This document shows positions 16,110-22,207 of a stretch of DNA of 22,245 nt, in pieces. Made by a program: the position numbers and the translations under genes. Position 1 is the first letter of the stretch. Each line of letters starts with the position of its first letter. The notes below the pieces were generated by a model. That model saw only the letters and a list, made by a program, of their open reading frames with translations. It searched no databases and was not told where the DNA came from. The stretch is taken from contig CAZSDZ010000045.1 of NCBI GenBank assembly GCA_964605795.1, forward strand, positions 1 through 22,245, given 5' to 3'. The stretch is from JAFGOM01 sp964605795. GTDB taxonomy: Archaea; Halobacteriota; Methanomicrobia; Methanomicrobiales; Methanospirillaceae.

Positions 16110-18170
16110 TCAGGAGTACTCAAATTCCTGTATCTTCGTTGTAACTGCAGATATCGCCTGTTCTATCTCCTGGATGGTGTCTGCTATCGAGTCTGTGGCA
16201 TGTGAACTCTCCCTGCTGGCTGCAGCAGTCCGGTCTGACTCGAGAGCGGTCTCCTCGACATAATGCTTGACCTCAGAGACGCTTGCCGTTATCTCTTCAA
16301 CACCGGCTGCCTGCTCCTCACTTGCAACTGCAATCTCTTCCATGATATTTGAGATCTCGTTAACCGAAAAAATGACCTCTGAGAAGACCTGCATCGATTC
16401 GTTGACTGCTCCACCCCCCTTCTCAACTTCAGTAAGGGCATCCTTCATGACCAGCTCGGCACGTTCCGAAGTACTTTGAAGGGATCTGATGAGATCGGTA
16501 ATCTCCTCTGCCGAAGACTTCGATTCCTGGGCAAGTGACTTTACCTCTGTTGCAACAACGGCAAAACCACGACCAGCATCTCCTGCACGGGCTGCCTCTA
16601 TTGCCGCATTGAGTGCTAAAAGATTGGTCTGATTCGATATCTCGGTAATCAGGAGGACTATCTTATCGATCTTTGCCATCTGATTCTTAATCTCCTGGAT
16701 CATCGCATCCACTTCACTGGTTGAGTGGGTGATCCCGGCTATTCCGGCCTCAGCCGTTCTTGTCAGGTCTTCACCCTTTTTACAGAGATGGTTGGTATCA
16801 GAGGTGAAATTCGCTGCTTTCTCAACTTTCTGGGCAACTCCGTCAACGGCAATTGAGAGATCTTCCATCGCAGAGAGGATCTGTTTTATCCCGAGCTGAC
16901 ACCGTTCGGTATTGTTCTTAACCTCATCCGCACTCTTAGCAACCATACTTGCCCCTTCTGAAACATGGATAACATTATTCCCTGCGTTCTCTGCAATATC
17001 TGCAAGAATTGCAGTCTGTTTACTGATAAGCGAGAGAGCGGAACGCATCGAGATGCCGACGTGTAACAGGGACTGCCAGATCGAAGTAAAACCCAAAGCC
17101 TTTGTTACCGTATCAGGAGGTTCATACGTGAAATCACCCATTGCATAGGAATCGCAGGCTTTTTTTAGTTCCTGCAGGGACGTGTGAACCGATGAACCAA
17201 TAGTGTTGAGCGCATCACGTACCGGTACAAAAAATCCGTCCACACCGATTGCATCGGAAAACCGAACGCAGAAATCTCCTCTGACATACTCAAAAGAGAC
17301 CCGCACAATCTCCTGCAGGGGAGCGGCAATTGAATCCAGCATGCTATTTATTTCAGAGGCAATATCAGCAAAGGCACCCGTTAATTCATCAGATGCAATG
17401 CGTCTCGAGAAGTCTCCCTGGCGTGCATTCCCGGCAACCACAAGGATCTGTCGTGCCGTCTCCTTCTCTTGTGTGCAATCGGTAAAGAACTCAAGAACCT
17501 CTGATACTTCTCCCTGTTCATCACAGAGCGGAGTAAAGATACCTGAGAGATACCGCCTGCCAGCAGGGAATGAAACGACGAACTCAGTCGTGACCTCTGT
17601 CTTTTTCTCTATCGCATCAACAGGCCGTGCACCGTTCCTCTCGATGACCTGAAAGATCGATATTGGTTTTCTGATGAGTTCTTCCCTTTTATACCCTGAT
17701 AACTGCAAAAAAGCTTCATTTACTGATGTTATCTGCAATTCGCGGTTAAAGATACAGATAGCTTCCGGGAGTTTCTCGATAATGGAAACAGCCCGTTTTA
17801 TATCATGATGTTCTCTTGTTTTATCGATGAAAACGACGTTTATCTCCTCTATCTTCCCGTGGGCATCAGGAACCGGCAGGTACTGGTAGTCCAGATACCG
17901 TTTCCCGGAAGGGAATTGTATGAAAAGAGATCCGCAGACGGGCTGCTTATCTCTGATAACATCTTCAAATGAACCTTTATCATGGGAGAGTACCTGAAAG
18001 GATCGAATATTCATCGTTTTGAGTGTTTCCCTACTGTAGCCACTTAACGAGAGAAATGCCAGGTTTGCCTTTACAATATTACCTTGTACATCCAGCGAGA
18101 GAATTGCTGCAGGATTATACTCGATGATATAATCTGCCTTATTGAAAACATCGGACTCAGGTTGATTCAT
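16110..18170 (-). CDS. Soluble methyl-accepting chemotaxis protein, PAS-PAS-HAMP-MCP
   Basis: 686 residues without membrane segments, so a cytoplasmic receptor. PAS domains at about 11-120 (IIEYNPAAILSLD, SLSGYSRETL) and 125-235 (SVNEAFLQLSGYKREEL) are followed by tandem HAMP-like segments at about 240-370 (ARQGDFSRRI, FEYVRGDFCVRF, SYAMGDFTYE) and an MCP signalling coiled coil at about 380-680. The conserved hairpin tip is ITEISNQTNLLALNAAIEAA continuing to about 548, the binding site for CheA/CheW. No C-terminal CheR/CheB tether pentapeptide is present. It presumably reports redox or a small cytosolic ligand to the archaellum chemotaxis system (inference; PAS cofactor unknown). GGAG lies 9 nt before the ATG at 18170. 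Single-gene unit; no che genes are in the window. Confidence 0.94.
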   Translation of the reverse strand: MNQPESDVFNKADYIIEYNPAAILSLDVQGNIVKANLAFLSLSGYSRETLKTMNIRSFQVLSHDKGSFEDVIRDKQPVCGSLFIQFPSGKRYLDYQYLPVPDAHGKIEEINVVFIDKTREHHDIKRAVSIIEKLPEAICIFNRELQITSVNEAFLQLSGYKREELIRKPISIFQVIERNGARPVDAIEKKTEVTTEFVVSFPAGRRYLSGIFTPLCDEQGEVSEVLEFFTDCTQEKETARQILVVAGNARQGDFSRRIASDELTGAFADIASEINSMLDSIAAPLQEIVRVSFEYVRGDFCVRFSDAIGVDGFFVPVRDALNTIGSSVHTSLQELKKACDSYAMGDFTYEPPDTVTKALGFTSIWQSLLHVGISMRSALSLISKQTAILADIAENAGNNVIHVSEGASMVAKSADEVKNNTERCQLGIKQILSAMEDLSIAVDGVAQKVEKAANFTSDTNHLCKKGEDLTRTAEAGIAGITHSTSEVDAMIQEIKNQMAKIDKIVLLITEISNQTNLLALNAAIEAARAGDAGRGFAVVATEVKSLAQESKSSAEEITDLIRSLQSTSERAELVMKDALTEVEKGGGAVNESMQVFSEVIFSVNEISNIMEEIAVASEEQAAGVEEITASVSEVKHYVEETALESDRTAAASRESSHATDSIADTIQEIEQAISAVTTKIQEFEYS

Positions 18171-18459
18171 CGGTGTTACTCCATGATATCGGGAAGAGTG
18201 CAGGGTCGTGGGATGAGGGATAAAGGGATTGAGGATTTATCTGCATCCCGCTTTAGTCTCCTTATGATATTAGTGCGTCTGCACGACATAGCACTTTTGT
18301 TTTTTATCTGAACGTGATATTGATCGGGGATTACGAAGACCGGTATCACATCAAAACGATATTGATGAGCCGGGGAAAAAGGTGATTGATTAAGGAAATC
18401 GCGGGCAGGTATGTGTGGTTAGCAGTAAATTCAGCCAGCATTCTGATGAATTACATTTT
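18171..18459. other. Intergenic stretch without a supported gene
   Basis: 289 bp between the chemoreceptor start and the GNAT stop. Short ORFs here have no recognisable features. A weak near-direct repeat around 18312 and 18356 (GATATTGAT followed by GGGG) is seen. The chemoreceptor promoter should lie near 18200-18240; ATAAAT and TTTATC are candidate cores. Confidence 0.5.
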
Positions 18460-18996
18460 TCATTCAGAGAGCAGAGTAATTACATTCTTATAAAAAAGGA
18501 TATTTCCTCCGTCGAGTTCCCGTACCCTGATAAAATTACACTTCTCTTCGTAGAACCAGGCAGAGGGAGGTTTTGATTCTACAATCAGATATCGATACCC
18601 AGTATTTTCCGATAGTTTGATGGTAAGAGCATAGACATAATCCATGAGTTGAGTGCCAAGTCCCTTCCCATGATACCGGTCATCGATGGCTAATTTCCCA
18701 ATTAATAGCGCAGGAAACCGTTCGTATTGAGGACAACCTGTTGTGTCACCGGCATTTAGATCCTCAACGTCGATGCTCGCACAGGCAAGAGAAAAATACC
18801 CAAGAGGAATACGCGGGTCTGATTTCTGAACAAGAATCCAAGTTATTGATAACTTCCTTTTCTGATTATCATGTGCATGATGTTTTAGGAAGTTCTGTAG
18901 GGGAAGACTCCCCTCTTTGTTAACGCAGCAAAATTCATTGATAAGAATAGAATCGGATAAATGCACTAAGGTTATACCAGCAGAATCAAAATCCAT
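18460..18996 (-). CDS. GNAT acetyltransferase resembling TacT/AtaT-type toxins
   Basis: 178 residues. The acetyl-CoA loop is RYHGKGLG at 107-114, preceded by PALLIGKLAIDD, the beta-4 signature of GNAT toxins that acetylate aminoacyl-tRNA (family form: LLGRLAVD). Near the N terminus LQNFLKHHAHDNQKRKLS resembles their W/F-L-x3-A segment, and AWFYEEKCNF near 146-155 places a tyrosine (Y149) where these toxins have the catalytic Tyr. Length fits (160-180). It starts 3 bp after the stop of a 50-residue ORF on the same strand, the typical toxin-after-antitoxin order, but no DUF1778/RHH antitoxin is visible. A housekeeping acetyltransferase remains possible; tRNA acetylation is inference. Confidence 0.85.
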   Translation of the reverse strand: MDFDSAGITLVHLSDSILINEFCCVNKEGSLPLQNFLKHHAHDNQKRKLSITWILVQKSDPRIPLGYFSLACASIDVEDLNAGDTTGCPQYERFPALLIGKLAIDDRYHGKGLGTQLMDYVYALTIKLSENTGYRYLIVESKPPSAWFYEEKCNFIRVRELDGGNILFYKNVITLLSE

Positions 18997-18999
18997 GTA

Positions 19000-19152
19000 T
19001 TAGAACTTGAGATTTTGAGCGATTTGCCGGGCCCGGCTAGCTGCGGCTTTGCTCCGGTCATTTTCGTATTTCAACGGATCACTATCGTATTCATGAAAAC
19101 GCCGGGCATCATCCTTGGTGAGAGTTATTGATGTATTGAAAGGTTCTGCCAT
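19000..19152 (-). CDS. Small 50-residue protein upstream of the GNAT gene, candidate antitoxin
   Basis: The ATG at 19150-19152 is followed by 50 codons and TAA at 19000-19002. A strong AGGAGA ribosome binding site lies 7 nt before the ATG, and an in-frame TAG just upstream fixes the start. The protein begins MAEPFNTSITLTKDDARRF, continues with HEYDSDPLKYENDRSKAA, and ends in a basic helix SRARQIAQNLKF. The start ITLTKDDARRF recalls the toxin-wrapping C-terminal tail of DUF1778 antitoxins, but no N-terminal ribbon-helix-helix is present. The GNAT gene starts 3 bp downstream, so the two are surely co-translated. Antitoxin role is inferred from order and spacing only. I do not recognise the family with certainty. 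Confidence 0.7.
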   Translation of the reverse strand: MAEPFNTSITLTKDDARRFHEYDSDPLKYENDRSKAAASRARQIAQNLKF

Positions 19153-19466
19153 TTTCTATTCTCCTGATATAGGTGACATTTCGAATGCTCTGTGATCTAA
19201 CATTATTATGCATTGTGAGGGCAAAAAGGGATTTCTCTCATCCCTTTAGAGTTCCGGATTGGTTCAATCAAATAAACTCTGTGACAATTTTTCATGATTC
19301 TCATTCGGCCAGGACAGTCTTTTCATACTATTTAGACGATAATATCGAGGGTTCCAACCTATGAAGATCATACCATGGAACCGTTATTAAAAAAAATCCT
19401 TCATGGATCTCACTTTTAACTGAGATGAATCCCCGTTAACCGAACATCCAAACAGCCAGGATCATA
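19153..19466. other. Gene-poor stretch upstream of the small ORF/GNAT pair
   Basis: 314 bp with no supported gene. A plus-strand ORF at 19173-19364 (63 codons) has no family-like features or convincing ribosome binding site. The stretch contains the hairpin at 19225-19247 and probably the promoter of the minus-strand pair near 19195-19215, where the minus strand reads GCATAATAATG. Confidence 0.45.
19225..19247. repeat. Perfect 8-bp inverted repeat (hairpin)
   Basis: AAAGGGAT and ATCCCTTT pair perfectly around a 7-base loop. It lies about 75-95 bp upstream of the small ORF start. On the minus strand it is upstream of the presumed promoter, so it could be an operator for the pair or a terminator of decayed genes further upstream. 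Confidence 0.45.
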
Positions 19467-19699
19467 TCACTTTCCCGGATATCCGGTGAATAAGATGCCC
19501 GTTACCTCCCCATCCTTACAAAAGATCACCGGAGACTCAGAGCAGGTACTCATAAATCTGAATACTAAAGCCTCCTGGGGAAAACAGCCGAGCCACCGGA
19601 GATCGATTCTCACCTCTTTGTCCCTATGTTCTGTTCTTCGTACTTGATACCAAGACTGTTCAACGTCTCTGTCAGTTTTTTACTCTTCGGGTAGTTCTT
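19467..19699 (-). pseudogene. Decayed glutaredoxin-like gene (frameshift, both active cysteines lost)
   Basis: Two overlapping minus-strand frames together read like a small glutaredoxin. The first (19699 to 19610) gives KNYPKSKKLTETLNSLGIKY followed by EEQNIGTK and a stop; the second, shifted by one base near 19614, continues EVRIDLRWLGCFPQEALVF and, further on, SPVIFCKDGEVTGILF, ending at 19467. This matches the CPxCKKL-x-LNSLGI-x-YEE plan, but the CPKC motif would be YPKS here (TGC to TAC and TGT to AGT are single-base changes). An in-frame TAA directly precedes the fragment. The single-base shift falls in an A-rich run, consistent with a lost A. No functional product is expected. Identification is by eye, not by alignment. 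Confidence 0.6.
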
Positions 19700-19908
19700 T
19701 TACGTGTAAATTAGTATCGTGCTCTTTTATTCACCGAAATCTAAGCAAACTCGCGGGTATCGGAATCAGGAATAATAAACCGATCACCTTCTCTTTAAAA
19801 TTTTCCATTCTCCAGGAGACGGGAGACATGCCGGGAAACGATCTGCCAGGTAATGTCGATGAGATGCAGCAGTGACATAACTAGCTGACGGGTTATCCCG
19901 GGAGAACG

Positions 19909-19976
19909 GTAACACCTGTTCGGTGGTAACATCAGGAGTAACAGGTCGGCGTAACATGTTAACAGGGGATGTAACA
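19909..19976. repeat. Cluster of five GTAACA repeats with embedded inverted repeats
   Basis: GTAACA occurs at 19909, 19926, 19938, 19951 and 19971, with the palindrome TGTTAACA near 19957. ACCTGTT (19914-19920) and AACAGGT (19940-19946) form an inverted pair. The spacing of 12-20 bp is irregular. It could be iteron-like binding sites or simply codons of a decayed Val-Thr/Pro linker. Confidence 0.5.
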
Positions 19977-20028
19977 GGCCGGGTATCCGGCTCATTCTCC
20001 TGTCTTTCTTCAGGAACTGAGAGAATAG

Positions 20029-20448
20029 ATGAGAGATCAGATGAACCATGGAGAGGAGGATCTCGATGGACACCATACGCGTTATCGGAGGCGTACCATG
20101 AGCAGCCCGGCTTATCCAGGTGTCAGGACGTACCGTGACATTGAACGCGATACTTACCTCGGTAAGAAATGACAGAACCAACCACCCGAACCGGGTACTC
20201 TCTCCCGGGAGAGAATTTCGCAGAACGAGCAGAGAACGGGTTACAAGCAAAGAATCAATGGAAAGAAGTTATACCCGGGTAAGGACCGGAAAATCCATGA
20301 TATCTCTGCTGCATATCGCAGATTTGAAAACGAGAGGATAAAGGAACGGAGGATTTACGATCACCATAAGTATTGTGGGGAGGTTCGGGGTATTAGCGTA
20401 ATTTCCATGAAATCTCTCGTTATGAGATATATGGAGAGACATAATTGA
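20029..20448 (+). pseudogene. Interrupted ORF of unknown function, Arg/Tyr-rich
   Basis: In one plus-strand frame, ATG 20029 opens 47 codons (ending VRTYRDIERDTYLGKK), stops at TGA 20170-20172, then continues open for 92 more codons to TGA 20446-20448 with protein-like text such as KLYPGKDRKIHDISAAYRRF and ENERIKERRIYDHHKYCG. The adjacent frame starting at ATG 20169 (MTEPTTRTGYSLPGENFAER) ends at TAA 20280-20282, so a frameshift fusion of that start with the second half is an alternative reading. I do not recognise the family. Open frames on the opposite strand make a chance ORF possible. Confidence 0.25.
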
Positions 20449-20467
20449 TTGTATGCATCACCCAGGT

Positions 20468-20485
20468 AAAAAAAAGAATTTTTTT
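20468..20485. terminator. Poly-T terminator downstream of fae-hps (bidirectional tracts)
   Basis: Eight A's (a T8 run on the minus strand) lie about 35-40 nt after the fae-hps stop, and a T7 run on the plus strand follows directly. Poly-T tracts are the standard archaeal termination signal, so this is a good terminator for fae-hps and could also stop plus-strand transcripts. Confidence 0.6.
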
Positions 20486-20508
20486 GTAAGGATGCGGAAA
20501 TCCGTGTC

Positions 20509-21690
20509 CTAGAAATCGGTCATGATTCGGAACTGATCAATCTCTTCCTTATTCATCGCTTCTAAAAATTCTTCGGCTGCATGCCTGACATCTTTACTGG
20601 CCGTGATTGCACGGCCGACAACGAGAATGTCTGCCCCGGCAGCGAGGGCATCAGGGACTACGTGGGTACGGACCCCGCCGGCAGTTGCAACAAGGAGTTT
20701 TCCCCCTGCAGCTGCTTTTATCTCGGCAATATTACCCCAGGCATAGGCAGTGTCATCGGCATCGATAGCCCGGTGGAGTTCAACCACGTCAGGCTTTACC
20801 GGCAGACTGCGAACCAGGGCAACCGGATCGGTCACGTTGAGCATATCGATAACCGAGTAGATACCTGTCTTTTTTGCCTCAACAATGGCTTTTGTTATGG
20901 TCGACTCTGGAGCAAGACCAGACACCACGACTGCATCTGCCGATGCGTCTGCTGCCATCCGGGCTTCCAGGTTCCCGGTATCAAGGATCTTTAAGTCAGC
21001 AACAATGAAGGCTTGCGGCCGTATTTTTCTAATCTCAGCAATTATCTCAAGTCCGAACTTCTTCACAAGCGGGGTTCCTGCTTCAATGATGAGGTGATCA
21101 TGGAAGGGAAGTTCTGAAAGCACGGATCGTAACTTGCCCATATCTACAATATCACAGGCAACCTGCAGATACGGTGGATCCCAGAGACGGGGAACCTTAA
21201 AGCCCATGACCGCGTGCGCTGCCCGATCCTTCTCGGCAAGAATGGTTTTGGGATCAGGGAACCGTTCGAATGCCCGGCTTATCGCAAGTTTTGTTGCCCC
21301 ATAATTAAAGCGGTAAATCCGGTTATAATCCCCGGCATCAGGATGAAGAAAAGCACTGGCAAGGATGACCAGATCATCGATATCATATCCTTCAAATACC
21401 CCCTCCTCAAGCGAGTCTGCAACCGCCTTGGCAACTGCCGCCTGGACCGGACCAAACATCTGATTGACCTTCTCTTCTTTTTTTAAGGTAACCTTCGGGA
21501 TGATGAGTGTGGCAGGTTTGGTTAAAAGATTCGGCCTGATTACTGCCAGGAGCGGAGTGTGGCCGGTCGATAAAGAGGAGAAGGATCCGGCAAACGCCTG
21601 GCCAACCGGACCTGATTTTTCACCAACAATCAGATCGATGTGGGCCAGTTCCGGACCATCTCCAATGAGTGCTTCACCAATAAGATACAT
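20509..21690 (-). CDS. fae-hps: Bifunctional formaldehyde-activating enzyme/3-hexulose-6-phosphate synthase
   Basis: 393 residues from ATG 21690. Residues 1-160 are Fae: MYLIGEALIGDGPELAHIDL with the catalytic H17, and the tetrahydromethanopterin-binding core (FNYGATKLAI near 128-137). Residues about 165-393 are the HPS beta/alpha barrel: ADLKILDTG near 231-239, DAVVVSG, ELHRAID near 304 and TAGGV/GRAI phosphate loops. HPS releases formaldehyde from hexulose 6-phosphate to make ribulose 5-phosphate, and Fae traps the formaldehyde on tetrahydromethanopterin; the fusion is typical of methanogens lacking the oxidative pentose phosphate route. ATG 21690 is chosen over the upstream in-frame start at 21723 because AAGGA lies 6 nt before it and the family starts at MYLIGEAL. 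It has a TATA box upstream and stands alone. Confidence 0.95.
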   Translation of the reverse strand: MYLIGEALIGDGPELAHIDLIVGEKSGPVGQAFAGSFSSLSTGHTPLLAVIRPNLLTKPATLIIPKVTLKKEEKVNQMFGPVQAAVAKAVADSLEEGVFEGYDIDDLVILASAFLHPDAGDYNRIYRFNYGATKLAISRAFERFPDPKTILAEKDRAAHAVMGFKVPRLWDPPYLQVACDIVDMGKLRSVLSELPFHDHLIIEAGTPLVKKFGLEIIAEIRKIRPQAFIVADLKILDTGNLEARMAADASADAVVVSGLAPESTITKAIVEAKKTGIYSVIDMLNVTDPVALVRSLPVKPDVVELHRAIDADDTAYAWGNIAEIKAAAGGKLLVATAGGVRTHVVPDALAAGADILVVGRAITASKDVRHAAEEFLEAMNKEEIDQFRIMTDF

Positions 21691-21723
21691 TACTATTCCT
21701 TCCCGTACCTGTTCGCGATACAA

Positions 21724-21732
21724 GTATATAGG
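21724..21732 (-). promoter_or_regulatory. TATA box of fae-hps
   Basis: The minus strand reads CCTATATAC about 35-42 nt before the ATG at 21690. This places the transcription start about 12-15 nt before the ATG, leaving room for the AAGGA ribosome binding site. It is the best TATA-box match I see in the window. Confidence 0.65.
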
Positions 21733-21813
21733 AAACCCTGTCAGAAAGACGATATCGGACTCAGGACATGTGAAATAATGATATCGGATCGCGTGCAGAA
21801 AAGAGAACAGATG

Positions 21814-21971
21814 TGGGGTCGGTGAGATTTGAACTCACGATCGACGGGTCTCTCCGAGATGCATCAGTGCTCCAACGGATCATCATTGAATCAGAAGACC
21901 TGTTGTTCATCATCTGCACCGGTGCAAAAACCGCTGGAGCCCGTCGCCATTCCGGACTAGGCCACGACCCC
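21814..21971 (-). tRNA. tRNA-Trp (anticodon CCA) with an 84-nt intron
   Basis: On the minus strand, acceptor GGGGTCG (from 21971) pairs with CGACCCC (21815-21821), discriminator A at 21814, no encoded CCA tail. The D arm is GCC...GGC; anticodon stem ACGGG pairs with CCCGT; the T arm is GTGAG-TTCAAAT-CTCAC; variable loop is 5 nt. Exon 1 is 38 nt (21971-21934), ending CTCCAG with anticodon CCA; exon 2 is 36 nt (21849-21814), starting with A38. The splice junction is a textbook bulge-helix-bulge: CTCC pairs with GGAG, flanked by bulges AGC and AGA, cut after the second bulge base. The intron sits at the canonical 37/38 position and carries a box C/D guide. A T-rich tract follows the 3' end. Confidence 0.95.
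21850..21933 (-). ncRNA. Box C/D guide RNA inside the tRNA-Trp intron
   Basis: On the minus strand in order: C box ATGATGA (21907-21913), D' CTGA (21891-21894), C' ATGATGA (21880-21886) and D CTGA (21864-21867), with TGCA/TGCA closing the terminal stem. The guide before box D (CCGTTGGAGCA) pairs over 10 bp (one G-U) with GCTCCAGCGG of the same precursor and places C34 opposite the fifth base from the D box. The guide before D' (CAACAGGTCTT) pairs, with two mismatches, across AGAGACCCGTCG and places C39 at the fifth position. Euryarchaeal tRNA-Trp introns are known to guide 2'-O-methylation of residues 34 and 39, so this is the same arrangement. Confidence 0.93.
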
Positions 21972-22001
21972 ATTTATGCCATAAGAAATCACCATTAGGA
22001 C

Positions 22002-22022
22002 TGATAAGAGTTTCTCTTATCA
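22002..22022. repeat. Perfect 9-bp inverted repeat between tRNA-Trp and the AMP-ligase fragment
   Basis: TGATAAGAG and CTCTTATCA are perfect inverted copies with a TTT spacer. The element is 31 bp from the tRNA 5' end and 42 bp from the ligase ATG, in a divergent promoter region. An operator for a dimeric regulator or a hairpin are both possible. Confidence 0.6.
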
Positions 22023-22033
22023 ATTCGTTCCTC

Positions 22034-22040
22034 TTTTATT
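22034..22040 (+). promoter_or_regulatory. TATA-like element of the AMP-ligase fragment
   Basis: TTTTATT lies 24-30 nt before ATG 22064, the spacing for a leaderless archaeal transcript. No ribosome binding site is visible before the ATG, which fits leaderless expression. Confidence 0.35.
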
Positions 22041-22063
22041 TCCTCAATGATAACCATATACGG

Positions 22064-22207
22064 ATGGCAAAAATAGAGATGCCGCGGGATAGTTATGCCT
22101 GTGGTGTATCAGATATCCCCCTCCTTGGTGTCACCATTGGAACACATCTCGATGAGATTATCAACCGGTACCCTGATAATGAAGCAATTGTCGTATCCTA
22201 TCTATAA
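22064..22207 (+). pseudogene. Truncated AMP-binding acyl-CoA synthetase, N-terminal 47 residues
   Basis: The ATG at 22064 opens 47 codons ending in TAA at 22205-22207. The protein text DSYACGVSDIPLLGVTIG followed by THLDEIINRYPDNEAIVV is the conserved N-terminal entry of fatty acyl-CoA synthetases (AMP-binding family, normally about 500-560 residues). Homology appears to stop abruptly after EAIVVSY, where intact members continue with a Q-x-I-x-x-TY segment. The 38 bases after the stop show no continuing ligase frame. Disruption by insertion, rearrangement or a frameshift just there is likely; the remainder lies outside the window, so a sequence-only decision is not possible. Confidence 0.7.

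Larger units (their letters stand above)
19700..20508. other. Gene-poor stretch with fragmentary ORFs between pseudogene and fae-hps
   Basis: 809 bp without a confidently assigned gene. Several frames are open on both strands because the DNA is relatively GC-rich. A 151-codon minus-strand ORF (19795-20250) is highly hydrophobic and unlike any family I know; the other minus frame encodes a Pro/Thr-rich stretch (PVTSPVN, RRPVTPDV) over the GTAACA repeats. The plus strand carries the interrupted frame listed separately. The composition and broken frames suggest remnants of accessory genes (inference). Confidence 0.4.

Noticed and set aside
18312..18376. Near-direct repeat GATATTGAT...GGGG
   Set aside because: Short and imperfect, with only two copies; likely chance in an intergenic region.
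19173..19364. 63-codon plus-strand ORF
   Set aside because: Runs through the promoter region of the small ORF and through the 19225 hairpin; no ribosome binding site and no family-like motif.
19909..19976. CRISPR array
   Set aside because: The repeat unit is only 6 bases and the spacing is irregular; no CRISPR-length repeats or cas genes.
20170..20172. TGA read as selenocysteine in the interrupted frame
   Set aside because: No SECIS-like element or conserved selenoprotein context, and the flanking protein is unrecognised; decay is simpler.
19795..20250. 151-codon minus-strand ORF
   Set aside because: Hydrophobic and repeat-driven composition, no ribosome binding site seen, and competing open frames on both strands; no family resemblance.
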